Assembly: GCF_003957515.1 (NCBI RefSeq)
Contig: NZ_RQXW01000018.1
Location: 1-64,000 of the forward strand
DNA: 64,000 nt
DNA from: Amphritea opalescens
GTDB lineage: Bacteria > Pseudomonadota > Gammaproteobacteria > Pseudomonadales > Balneatricaceae
Direction: 5' to 3'
The notes under the pieces were generated by a model. It was not told where the DNA came from and ran no database searches. It saw only the letters and a program-made list of their open reading frames with translations. Below are positions 8,613 through 16,963 of this stretch, in pieces (the stretch's first letter is position 1; each line of letters begins with the position of its first letter). The position numbers were made by a program, and so were the translations under genes.

Positions 8613-9131
8613 TCCTGATGGGGTTACCCCTTAATGATAAGCCTTTAAATGTCGTTAATGTGTTAAAAACTGCCGCTAAAAGGGAGATGCCTTGAGTGCG
8701 GCTTTTATATGATTAACAGGCTTAGTTACATATGCTTTTTGACAACCGCCTGACCCAAAGCAGAATCTTTCATCGGATTTTATTATCAGGTCATTGTTAA
8801 CCACTTCGAGGATTCACGGCTTCGAAGTGGTTTTTTTTTGCAATTCCTCATTATTGCCCCCTATTTTACGTTAGTATACTGCGCTGTCGAAAACAGGCAT
8901 TTTGTCGTTTTTTCTGTCGTAACGAGTCAGTTGTTAATCGGCTAATACTCGTAATATCGATGCAACCTGCTATCTCCTGTTAGTTGAAGGTGATAACTGT
9001 CTTCTTAATCTGAGATTGATACAGGCACTGTTACGTAAGGTTGCTGAGTATGAAACCCGTTGGCTCTGATGGTTTACTGGTAATCTGCACCCTGTTTGAC
9101 AGTTCTATAAAAAAGAATCTGGAGTAACTCT
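8613..9131. other. Intergenic region between etfB and the BCCT gene
   Basis: No gene is seen here. The region contains a rho-independent terminator (8799-8839). Bases 8645-8660 read TTAAATGTCGTTAATG, which recurs exactly in the gbcA-gbcB intergenic region at 12767-12782. The stretch after the terminator (about 8840-9120) must contain the promoter of the transporter gene. A weak GGAG ribosome site lies just before the start at 9132. Confidence 0.6.
8799..8839 (+). terminator. Rho-independent terminator after the dgc-etf genes
   Basis: AACCACTTCGA at 8799-8809 pairs perfectly with TCGAAGTGGTT at 8822-8832 around a 12-base loop, followed directly by a run of T. It ends the dgc-etf transcript and isolates the BCCT gene as a separate unit. 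Confidence 0.9.
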
Positions 9132-10706
9132 ATGAACCATAAAGTTCAAAGTGGTCCAAAATCAGCGGAATATACCTCTGATTATAAGGCCGGTCAGGAT
9201 AATGTTCAGGTGTTGGGAATGGATATCCACAACCCCGTATTTACCACCAGTGCGTTAGCTATTATTGTTTTTATTGTGCTAACCCTGGCTTTCCCAGCTG
9301 ACGCGAAAGTGATGCTTGAAGGCGCACGTTCTTGGTCAACAGAAACCTTCGACTGGTTATTCATGATCGGTGGTAATGTGTTTGTGTTGTTCTGTTTGCT
9401 GATGATTATCTTACCTGTCGGCCGTATACGTTTGGGTGGTGATGATGCCAAACCTGAATTTAGTCGTATGTCATGGTTTTCTATGCTATTTGCCGCGGGT
9501 ATGGGCATTGGTTTAATGTTTTGGAGTGTTGCTGAACCGGTCGCCTACTATACCGATTGGTGGGGTACCCCGCTAAATGTTGCACCGAGTACACCTGAAG
9601 CTGCCGCTGCGGCGATGGGCGCAACTCTGTTTCACTGGGGGCTTCATCCTTGGGCGATCTACGGCGTAGTCGCATTGGCTTTGGCTTTCTTTACTTACAA
9701 CAAAGGTTTACCGCTGACCATCCGTTCCGCTTTCTATCCGATATTGGGTGAGCGCGTTTGGGGCCCTATCGGCCATGTGATCGATATTGTGGCGGTGCTA
9801 GCGACAATCTTTGGTTTGGCGACTTCACTGGGTTTAGGTGCGTCTCAAGCCGCTGCGGGTTTACACTTTCTGTTTGGTATTGATAACGATATCACCACAC
9901 AGATTATTGTTATTGCAGCGGTGTCTGCGATCGCCATTCTGTCGGTTATTCGTGGTCTAGAAGGCGGCGTAAAAGTATTGAGTAATATCAATATGGGTAT
10001 CGCCGGCATTCTGTTGCTGTTTGTGATTATTGCGGGTTCAGTGACCGGATTCTTTAGCAACTTTGTGCTCACCGTGACTAACTACGCAAGCGATATTATT
10101 CCGCTGAGTAACTGGGTTGGCCGTGAAGATGAGAAGTTCTATAACGGTTGGACGGTTTTCTACTGGGCGTGGTGGGTTTCTTGGTCTCCTTTCGTCGGCA
10201 TGTTTATCGCTCGGGTTTCTCGAGGCCGCACGGTGCGTGAATTTATGACCGCCGTGTTGTTGATTCCGACTATCGTATCCGCTATCTGGATGGCTGCGTT
10301 TGGTGCTTTGGCGTTGGATCAAGTGCAGAGTGGAACTGGCGCTCTGGCTAACGGCCTGACCGATGTGTCACTGGCGATGTTCCAAATGTTGGAAAACCTG
10401 CCATTCACTGCGATTACATCAGCCTTGGCGATTATTCTGGTATTGGTGTTCTTTATCACCTCATCGGACTCGGGTTCGCTGGTTATTGATTCGATCACCG
10501 CGGGTGGTAAAGTGGATGCGCCTGTACCACAACGGATTTTCTGGGCGGTACTGCAGGGTTTGATTGCCGCTGTGTTGTTGTATGGTGGCGGCGCTGAAGC
10601 GCTGAAAGCATTGCAAGCCGGTGCGGTTACCACAGGGTTACCGTTCACCGTGATTCTGCTGTTGATGTGTTTCAGTATCTATAAAGGGCTGAAAACAGAA
10701 CTGTAA
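9132..10706 (+). CDS. BCCT-family betaine/choline/carnitine transporter
   Basis: This 524-residue protein has the 12 hydrophobic segments of the BCCT family and its hallmark tryptophan-rich signature (FYWAWWVSWSPFVGMF, about 345-360). The glycine-rich stretch GMGIGLMFW in the substrate/sodium-binding helix resembles sodium-coupled betaine carriers such as BetP rather than the CaiT antiporter. The C-terminal cytoplasmic tail is very short, unlike osmosensing BetP/BetT, which points to uptake of betaine or a related compound for catabolism. It lies between the dgc genes and gbcA, has its own leader, and ends at a terminator. The substrate is inferred from family and context. Confidence 0.9.
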   Translation: MNHKVQSGPKSAEYTSDYKAGQDNVQVLGMDIHNPVFTTSALAIIVFIVLTLAFPADAKVMLEGARSWSTETFDWLFMIGGNVFVLFCLLMIILPVGRIRLGGDDAKPEFSRMSWFSMLFAAGMGIGLMFWSVAEPVAYYTDWWGTPLNVAPSTPEAAAAAMGATLFHWGLHPWAIYGVVALALAFFTYNKGLPLTIRSAFYPILGERVWGPIGHVIDIVAVLATIFGLATSLGLGASQAAAGLHFLFGIDNDITTQIIVIAAVSAIAILSVIRGLEGGVKVLSNINMGIAGILLLFVIIAGSVTGFFSNFVLTVTNYASDIIPLSNWVGREDEKFYNGWTVFYWAWWVSWSPFVGMFIARVSRGRTVREFMTAVLLIPTIVSAIWMAAFGALALDQVQSGTGALANGLTDVSLAMFQMLENLPFTAITSALAIILVLVFFITSSDSGSLVIDSITAGGKVDAPVPQRIFWAVLQGLIAAVLLYGGGAEALKALQAGAVTTGLPFTVILLLMCFSIYKGLKTEL

Positions 10707-10736
10707 ACCGATGATGTCGATCTAGGTTAAACACTT

Positions 10737-10763
10737 AAAAAGCTGGCGCTATGCCAGCTTTTT
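10737..10763 (+). terminator. Rho-independent terminator after the BCCT gene
   Basis: AGCTGGC at 10741-10747 pairs with GCCAGCT at 10753-10759 across a 5-base loop. A runs on the left and T runs on the right extend the stem and provide the U-tract. Confidence 0.88.
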
Positions 10764-10901
10764 CCGTTTTAATAGATGGCTATAGAGGTTCAGGCATCCC
10801 TTGCGGTGTGTCGATCAGGTCAGAAAAACCGTTTTAGCCATGTGTACCCCGTTGTATCACTATCCGTTTTATCGCTATCCGTTGTGCAGGAGAACAGCAA
10901 G

Positions 10902-11144
10902 ATGATGATCACCGAGTTGATTGATCAAGATGATTACATTGAGTATCTACTTAAAGTCGGCGTGCCTCTCGAGCCACAGGTATCGCCCGAGCAGTGCAGT
11001 CAGGTGGCGCTGCAATGGTTAGCGCAGCAGGATGAATCGACGCACGCTGCGTTTGCGGCCCTGTTAGCTGAGTTGGAGCCGAAACAAACAGTGATGCTGC
11101 CTGAAGTGCAGGCGGCGTTTAAATTGCTGCTAAGGGACGATTAG
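10902..11144 (+). CDS. Small protein of unknown function
   Basis: I place the start at the ATG pair 10902/10905 because CAGGAGA at 10887-10893 is a good ribosome site; the frame stays open further upstream, to 10776, but without such a signal. The 80-residue product is acidic, predicted helical and soluble, with no cysteines forming a motif and no membrane segment. I do not recognise it. It sits between the BCCT gene and gbcA and is bracketed by terminators, so it is probably a single-gene unit. Gene status rests on the ribosome site and on the frame ending just before a bidirectional terminator. Confidence 0.55.
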   Translation: MMITELIDQDDYIEYLLKVGVPLEPQVSPEQCSQVALQWLAQQDESTHAAFAALLAELEPKQTVMLPEVQAAFKLLLRDD

Positions 11145-11212
11145 TCGATTAATGCTTGTGGAGGGATAACCCGCTAAACCTGCGGAGACATTGGTTGAAA
11201 TCGCGGTTACAC

Positions 11213-11248
11213 AAAAAAGGCTGATGTTGTTAGACATCAGCCTTTTTT
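11213..11248. terminator. Bidirectional terminator between the small gene and gbcA
   Basis: AAAAAAGGCTGATGT at 11213-11227 is exactly complementary to ACATCAGCCTTTTTT at 11234-11248 with a 6-base loop. A/T runs on both sides let it serve the plus-strand small gene and minus-strand gbcA, which converge here. Confidence 0.9.
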
Positions 11249-11275
11249 ATTTAACGCTTGATAATGAGCGGCTGC

Positions 11276-12550
11276 TTAGCCTTTTTTTAGATTGCCTTGC
11301 ACGGTGTCGCTGTACCACTCCATAAAGTTGACGATACCAAACTCATAGGTTTCTGAGTATGGGCCAGGCTGATAGCCAACAGAGTTAATCCCACGCTGAT
11401 TCTCTTCACCCAGCACTCGGTCTTGATCGTTGGTGGCATCCCATACCTGACGCAGGCGTTCTATATCGTAATCAACCCCTTCAACCGCATCTTTGTGGAC
11501 AAACCACTTGGTGGTCACAATCGATTCCTGAGCCGAAATTGGTAGCACGCGGAACACGATAAAGTGATCGGACTGCATATGGTTCCAAGAGTTTGGCAGG
11601 TGCAGAATACGCATAGAGCCAAGCTGCGGATTTTTGATGCTGCCCAGCAGTTTAGTGCAGGCGGCTTCACCATCCATGGTCATCGCTTGGGTGCCTTTTT
11701 TCAATGGCATACGTACGATACGGTTGCGCAGACCCGGACCAAAGCTGCGGTGCTCGTGGGGAATACCTTCTGCATCCCATTGAGCGGCCTGTTGTTGGCA
11801 ATGATCGATAAAGTCTTGCGATGCACGAGGATCGTTCGTGTCATCCCATTCGAGCAGGGTGTTCAGTAGTTCGGGATGGTTGCCGGCACAGTGATAGCAC
11901 TCACGGTTGTTTTCCAGTACCAACTTCCAGTTAGCCTGTTCATACATGTTAGATTCCACCGCTAGCTTGGTGTTCTCCACATCGTAAGGGGCCATGTACT
12001 CTTCAAGGGTGGTTAAAAACTCATCGAAGTCGCCTTCGGGTTCGTCTTTTCCTAGACAAACAAAGATAAAACCACCGGCGGTTTTACAGAAGGCTTTTTT
12101 CAGGCCATGTTCTTTGTTATCAAAGCTTTCATTCATTTCGGTGCCGGCGAACAGCAGGTTACCTTTTAGGTCGTAGGTCCACTGATGGTAAGGGCACACG
12201 AGGTTGGCGACTTTGCCTCGGTGTTCGGTGCAGATGCGAGATCCTCGGTGGCGGCAGGTGTTATGAAACGCGTTGATACTGCCATCAGCGTCACGTACAA
12301 CCAGCACAGGATTTTGAGCAACTTCAACCGTAAAGTAATCGCCGCGGGCGGGGATCTCACTGGTCATACCTACAAATAGCCACTCTTTCTGAAATACCTC
12401 TTCCACATCAATCCGGAACATCAGCGGATCGTTATACAGCGGTTGGGGTAGCGAGTAGTTTGCGGGCCGTGCTTCAAGCAGATTCGCCATTTCCTGACGC
12501 GCTTCATGGATCGTCGCGCAGGTAGTATTGAGTAAGTCGTTTTGGTTCAT
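11276..12550 (-). CDS. gbcA: Glycine betaine monooxygenase, Rieske oxygenase subunit
   Basis: This 424-residue protein is a Rieske non-haem iron oxygenase. The 2Fe-2S ligands are Cys99-x-His101 and Cys119-x2-His122, and the mononuclear iron site lies in NNRECYHCAGNHPEL (His220 and His225 with the bridging acidic residue). It should demethylate glycine betaine to dimethylglycine, releasing formaldehyde and consuming O2, with GbcB as reductase. It is encoded divergently from gbcB across 384 bp, the same paired arrangement known for pseudomonad gbcA/gbcB. Related family members act on carnitine or stachydrine, but the dgc, fdhA and gbdR neighbours point to betaine. Confidence 0.93.
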   Translation of the reverse strand: MNQNDLLNTTCATIHEARQEMANLLEARPANYSLPQPLYNDPLMFRIDVEEVFQKEWLFVGMTSEIPARGDYFTVEVAQNPVLVVRDADGSINAFHNTCRHRGSRICTEHRGKVANLVCPYHQWTYDLKGNLLFAGTEMNESFDNKEHGLKKAFCKTAGGFIFVCLGKDEPEGDFDEFLTTLEEYMAPYDVENTKLAVESNMYEQANWKLVLENNRECYHCAGNHPELLNTLLEWDDTNDPRASQDFIDHCQQQAAQWDAEGIPHEHRSFGPGLRNRIVRMPLKKGTQAMTMDGEAACTKLLGSIKNPQLGSMRILHLPNSWNHMQSDHFIVFRVLPISAQESIVTTKWFVHKDAVEGVDYDIERLRQVWDATNDQDRVLGEENQRGINSVGYQPGPYSETYEFGIVNFMEWYSDTVQGNLKKG

Positions 12551-12934
12551 CAGTTGGATCTTCCTTCAAAGCACTCTGTGCTGCTTAAATAGGTGATCAG
12601 GATTAACCCTGATCGGAACAGTGATATTGCATGGATCCATCTTCTACCTAGGTGGGTTTTTGAGATTGACCGTTAACGACAGCATTAAGTACATTTTTCG
12701 ACCTATGGTCTGCTCGGTAAAGCCGCTAGGGTCATGCTTACCGTTGATTTGGTCGCAATAAGCAATTAAATGTCGTTAATGGTTAATAGCGTAAAGCTGT
12801 GTCGGCAGACAATGCAGTGAATGAATATGAATTGATGGGTCAGTGTTTCTGTACCGGCGTGTAATAGCATGCGGTCGGTAACTGAGCCAGATAACTGAAC
12901 CGATGCATTACCGCGCACTGATGAGAGATACGCC
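12551..12934. promoter_or_regulatory. Divergent gbcA-gbcB control region
   Basis: This 384-bp gene-free region separates the two divergent monooxygenase genes and must contain both promoters. GbdR-type activators are known to control gbcA and gbcB in Pseudomonas, so GbdR sites are expected here. Visible structures are a perfect dyad at 12595-12614 on the gbcA side and the 16-mer TTAAATGTCGTTAATG at 12767-12782, shared with the region after etfB. I could not assign the -10/-35 boxes. Confidence 0.6.
12595..12614. promoter_or_regulatory. Perfect dyad upstream of gbcA, candidate operator
   Basis: GATCAGG and CCTGATC form a perfect 7-bp inverted repeat with a 6-base AT-rich spacer, 45-64 bases upstream of the gbcA ATG. 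The size and spacing suit a dimeric regulator site. The related string TGATCAGGA occurs at about 18262 in the fdhA leader. The binding factor is not known. Confidence 0.45.
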
Positions 12935-14062
12935 ATGACTACTAACATTCCTGCTACTGTTGGTTCCGAGAGTTTTATTCCTGTTAATACCCAAACCTGG
13001 GTTAATGGTCGACACAATGTTCGTTGCGTCAAAGTGATTCAAGAAACTTGGGATGTGCGTACCTTCTGTTTTATGTCGGAACAGCCGGTGATGTACTTCT
13101 TTAAGCCGGGCCAGTTTGTCACCCTAGAGCTGGAAATTAATGGTGAGATGGTGATGCGTTCCTATACCATTTCAAGTTCACCCTCGGTGCCCTATAGCTT
13201 TTCGATTACGGTGAAAAGAGACCCGAACGGTTTGGTTTCAAGTTGGCTGCATGACAACATGAAAGAGGGCGATGAACTGGCCGTACACGGTCCGGTTGGT
13301 CTGTTTAACTGTATCGATTTTCCGGCTAAAAAAGTGTTGTTGCTGTCCGGTGGTGTTGGTATCACGCCGATGATGTCGATGGCGCGTTGGTGGTTTGATA
13401 CTAATGCCGATGTGGATATCACCTTTGTGCATAGTGCGCGCACACCACAGGACATTATCTACCCGCGGGAACTCGATCATATGTCTTCCCGAGTGGGTAA
13501 CTTTGCCCTGCACCTGATTTGCGAAAAAATTGAAAGCGGTCAGGCATGGCATGGCTATCGGGGTTATCTCGACCAGACGAAACTTGATATTATCGCCCCT
13601 GATTTTATGGAACATGAAGTGTTCTGCTGTGGCCCCGCACCCTATATGAATGCGGTTAAAGCACTGCTGCAGAATAATAACTTTGATATGTCTCACTATC
13701 ATGAGGAGTCGTTTGGTTCGACACCGGCAGCGGTGGAAGAAGAGGCCATTGAGAATGCTGAAATCGCGCAGGAAGAAACCGATGCATTGACTCAGGAAGA
13801 TATGCGGCGGGTTGAGTTTGCGGGTAAAGGCAAGAGTATTCAGATCGCACCGGGGGAAACATTGCATGCCGCTGCGTCTAAGCTGGATCTGTTGATTCCC
13901 AAAGCCTGTGGTATGGGGATCTGCGGCACCTGTAAAGTCTTGATCAAAGAGGGTGAAACCAATATGGAACATAACGGCGGTATTACCGATGAAGATGTTG
14001 CTGCCGGTTATGTGCTGTCTTGCTGCAGCGTGCCAGTCACCGATGTCGTGATCGACTACTAA
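12935..14062 (+). CDS. gbcB: Glycine betaine monooxygenase, ferredoxin-reductase subunit
   Basis: This 375-residue reductase has an FAD-binding barrel with RSYTIS at 75-80, an NAD-binding domain starting GGVGITP (139-145), and a C-terminal plant-type 2Fe-2S ferredoxin domain with Cys325, Cys330, Cys333 and Cys363 or Cys364. It transfers electrons from NAD(P)H to the GbcA Rieske centre. An acidic linker (about 250-290) separates the reductase and ferredoxin parts. Its position divergent from gbcA supports the pairing. The start follows a GATGAGAGA ribosome-site-like stretch. Confidence 0.93.
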   Translation: MTTNIPATVGSESFIPVNTQTWVNGRHNVRCVKVIQETWDVRTFCFMSEQPVMYFFKPGQFVTLELEINGEMVMRSYTISSSPSVPYSFSITVKRDPNGLVSSWLHDNMKEGDELAVHGPVGLFNCIDFPAKKVLLLSGGVGITPMMSMARWWFDTNADVDITFVHSARTPQDIIYPRELDHMSSRVGNFALHLICEKIESGQAWHGYRGYLDQTKLDIIAPDFMEHEVFCCGPAPYMNAVKALLQNNNFDMSHYHEESFGSTPAAVEEEAIENAEIAQEETDALTQEDMRRVEFAGKGKSIQIAPGETLHAAASKLDLLIPKACGMGICGTCKVLIKEGETNMEHNGGITDEDVAAGYVLSCCSVPVTDVVIDY

Positions 14063-14213
14063 AGCATCCACGTTTCGTTAAAATCGCCGGTCACATCTGT
14101 ACGAATAGCGCCCGCCAATCTAAGTTGCGGGGCGTTGTTTAGCGGATGATGACAGGCGATTTTTTTGTTTTTTACGCCCATAATAGTGCTATCAGATTTA
14201 AACGGATGGACCG

Positions 14214-16127
14214 ATGCAGGCAGAACAGGTTGAGATTGCAGGGTTTCTAAAACAATACCCTCCCTTTGACGAGCTACCGGAAGCTGAGGTGGATGAGATC
14301 GCCTGTCAGGTGGAGATCAGCTATTTTCGCGCGGGCACTGATATCTATCAGTTTGGTGATGAGATTCATGAGTTGAGCATCATCCGCAGCGGGGCGGTGG
14401 AGATCTATCGGCGAAATGGGGATCTCTATAACCGGCTGAGTGAGGGGGAGGTGTTCGGTCAGCTAAGCCTGTTGATGAGTCAGCGGGTTCGACTGCCGGC
14501 GCGCACGATAGAAGATTCTCTGATCTACTTTATGCCCGAAGCTCTGTTTATGTCGCTCTGTGATCGGTTCGATTCCTTTGCTTATTTTGTCGAGGTGGAT
14601 GATAACCTGCTGCATCAGGCGGTGTCGGATAAGCAGGACAAAAGTGATCTGATGGTGTCGAAAGTGACCACCTTGATTTCACGGACTCCGGTGATGGCCG
14701 ATACCTCGGCGACGATTCGTGAAGCGGCGCAAAAAATGACCGAGGCGGGGGTTTCCTCTCTGCTGATTATGCATTCCCCAGAGAGCTTGTTAAACAGGGC
14801 TTCCTTGCCTGAGGATGATGCGCTAGAAGATACGTCTGACCGCTTATTGGCCGGTATTATTACCGATCGGGATCTGCGTACGCGGGTGGTTGCACCGGGG
14901 CTGGATCTTGACTCGCCGGTGACCGAGGTGATGACTGTCGAGCCGGTTACCCTTGATGTCGATGCCTACGCCTTTGAGGCGATGCTGACCATGCTGCGTT
15001 ATAACCTGCATCATCTGCCGGTCCTCGAAGATGACTATCCGGTAGGGGTCTTAGCGACCTCGGATATTATCCGTTACGAATCCCAAAGCAGCCTCTATAT
15101 GGTCAGTAGCATTATGCGTCAGACCAGTGTTGATGAACTGGCTGAGCTACAACCGCAGATTAACGCCTGCTTTGTTCGCATGGTGGCTGAAGGGGCTAAC
15201 TCACATATGATCGGCAGCGCGATGTCGGTGATTGGTCGCACCTTTAAACAGCGCTTACTTGAACTAGGAGAGGCTGAATTAGGGGCCGCACCACTACCAT
15301 ATTGTTTTCTTGCCTTGGGTTCCATGGCGAGGGATGAGCAGCTGGTGGTGACCGATCAGGATAATGCTTTAATTTTGGATAATCGTTACCAGCCGGAGAA
15401 ACATGGCGAGTACTTTGCTCAGTTGGCTAAGTTTGTCAGTGATGGCTTGGATCGTTGTGGTTATGTGTATTGTACCGGCAATATTATGGCGACCAATCCG
15501 GTCTGGCGTAAAACCCGCAAAGAGTGGCAGCAGACCTTTACCGACTGGATCGAAAACCCTTCCCCCGAAGCGTTGTTGAACTGTTCGATCTTCTTTGATC
15601 TGGATGGTGTCTGGGGCAAAGTGGACTGGGCCGCACAGCTGAATAGTTTTGTCGCGCACAGGGCGCAGCGTTCGCCTAAGTTTTTAGCCAGCTTGGCCCG
15701 TAATGCGTTGAACCGCACTCCGCCACTGGGCTTTTTTAAAGACTTTGTGATGGAGAAAGATGGCCAACACGGTAATGCGATCAACCTTAAACGTCGCGGG
15801 ACTGCGCCGCTGTCAGATCTTATTCGCGTCCATGCTTTAGCGGTTGGCTCTAAAGTGCAAAACTCCTTTGAACGTCTAGATGATGTGTCGGAAGCGGGTA
15901 TTCTGCCGCCGGGTCGCGCCGCTGATCTACGGGATGCCTTGGAATTTATTTCGATGGTCCGTATTCGTCATCAGGCGGCGGATGTGGAAGCCGGTAGAGA
16001 GCCTTCAAACAGCATCAAACCTGAGATGTTGACGGATTTCGATCGGCGTAACCTGAAAGAGGCATTTAAGGTGTTGAGCAATAGTCAGCGTTTTCTTAAA
16101 TTCCGTTATCCCTTCTCGGGCCGCTAG
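14214..16127 (+). CDS. cNMP-binding / CBS-pair / DUF294 nucleotidyltransferase-like signalling protein
   Basis: This 637-residue multidomain protein has a cyclic-nucleotide-binding-like domain (about 10-130), a CBS pair (about 150-290), a DUF294 nucleotidyltransferase-like core (about 315-460) and a DUF294 C-terminal substrate-binding domain (about 480-635). The nucleotidyltransferase core shows LGSMARDEQL followed by DQDNAL, the GS...D-x-D pattern of GlnD/GlnE-like enzymes, so catalysis is plausible. Such proteins, usually paired with a DnaQ-like exonuclease as here, often lie near acetate or C1 metabolism genes in proteobacteria. It may sense an adenine nucleotide and modify an unknown protein; substrate and role are inferred from domains only. 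Confidence 0.82.
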   Translation: MQAEQVEIAGFLKQYPPFDELPEAEVDEIACQVEISYFRAGTDIYQFGDEIHELSIIRSGAVEIYRRNGDLYNRLSEGEVFGQLSLLMSQRVRLPARTIEDSLIYFMPEALFMSLCDRFDSFAYFVEVDDNLLHQAVSDKQDKSDLMVSKVTTLISRTPVMADTSATIREAAQKMTEAGVSSLLIMHSPESLLNRASLPEDDALEDTSDRLLAGIITDRDLRTRVVAPGLDLDSPVTEVMTVEPVTLDVDAYAFEAMLTMLRYNLHHLPVLEDDYPVGVLATSDIIRYESQSSLYMVSSIMRQTSVDELAELQPQINACFVRMVAEGANSHMIGSAMSVIGRTFKQRLLELGEAELGAAPLPYCFLALGSMARDEQLVVTDQDNALILDNRYQPEKHGEYFAQLAKFVSDGLDRCGYVYCTGNIMATNPVWRKTRKEWQQTFTDWIENPSPEALLNCSIFFDLDGVWGKVDWAAQLNSFVAHRAQRSPKFLASLARNALNRTPPLGFFKDFVMEKDGQHGNAINLKRRGTAPLSDLIRVHALAVGSKVQNSFERLDDVSEAGILPPGRAADLRDALEFISMVRIRHQAADVEAGREPSNSIKPEMLTDFDRRNLKEAFKVLSNSQRFLKFRYPFSGR

Positions 16128-16135
16128 GGGTGTTT

Positions 16136-16843
16136 ATGCTAGGGAGTCATGCCGTTAACTGGCCGGCGTTGTTTCAGCAGAGGGCTGAACAGGCAAGCGA
16201 TGAGCGGTTGAAACGTTTCTATCAGCAGGGCGTGGTTGCCGGCGATACCGCTTTAGCCGATGTACCTTTAGTCGCGTTGGACTTTGAAACCACCGGATTG
16301 AATGCCAATAAGGATGAGATTATCAGTATTGGTCTGGTCCCTTTCGATTTGCAGCGGATACGGTTGTGTGACAGTCGTTACTGGTTACTGAAACCGAATC
16401 AGGGGTTAACCGAAACCTCGGTGCCTTTTCATGGGATTACCCATTCACAGCTATCGGCGGCACCCGATCTTAATCTGATTTTAGAATCAGTCTTAGATGC
16501 CATTGCCGGTAAAATTGTGGTGGTACATTACCGTAATATCGAACGGGAATTTCTCAATAGTGCGATTAAAAAACGCTTAGGGGAGGGGATCATTTTCCCG
16601 ATGATCGATACGATGGAGTTAGAAGCGATGTTGTATCGCCGAGGTATGCTGAATCGCTTGAAACGGCTGATCGGTTGGCGGCTTGAATCGATTCGTTTAG
16701 GGGATAGTCGCTTGCGTTATCATCTTCCCCACTATGGTCAGCACCATGCGCTAACCGACGCGATTGCCACGGCTGAACTGCTGCAGGCGCAGGTGCTTCA
16801 TCGTTATAGTAAGGTGACACACCTGAGTGAGCTGTGGACCTGA
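16136..16843 (+). CDS. DnaQ-like DEDDh 3'-5' exonuclease
   Basis: This 235-residue protein has the exonuclease I motif DFETTG in the context VALDFETTGLN, the central NIEREF region, and the terminal H-x4-D motif in HHALTDAIATAELL, which marks the DEDDh class of RNase T and pol III epsilon. I chose the ATG at 16136 because AGGGGTG precedes it directly; a GTG six bases upstream is the alternative. It begins 8 bases after the DUF294 gene, so the two are co-transcribed. The substrate (DNA, RNA or a small dinucleotide) cannot be told from sequence. A terminator follows. Confidence 0.85.
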   Translation: MLGSHAVNWPALFQQRAEQASDERLKRFYQQGVVAGDTALADVPLVALDFETTGLNANKDEIISIGLVPFDLQRIRLCDSRYWLLKPNQGLTETSVPFHGITHSQLSAAPDLNLILESVLDAIAGKIVVVHYRNIEREFLNSAIKKRLGEGIIFPMIDTMELEAMLYRRGMLNRLKRLIGWRLESIRLGDSRLRYHLPHYGQHHALTDAIATAELLQAQVLHRYSKVTHLSELWT

Positions 16844-16906
16844 TGAGTGATCGGCGGGCTGAGTGATCACAGACTGGGTCTGTAGGGAGCTGAGTGGTAT
16901 ACAACG

Positions 16907-16936
16907 AAAAACCACCCATACGCGGGTGGTTTTTTT
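16907..16936. terminator. Bidirectional terminator between the exonuclease gene and fdhA
   Basis: AAAAACCACCC at 16907-16917 pairs with GGGTGGTTTTT from 16924 around a 6-base loop, with A and T runs on both sides. It serves the plus-strand exonuclease gene and minus-strand fdhA. Confidence 0.9.
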
Positions 16937-16963
16937 AGTTTACTGACATCATAACCGCGGTTA

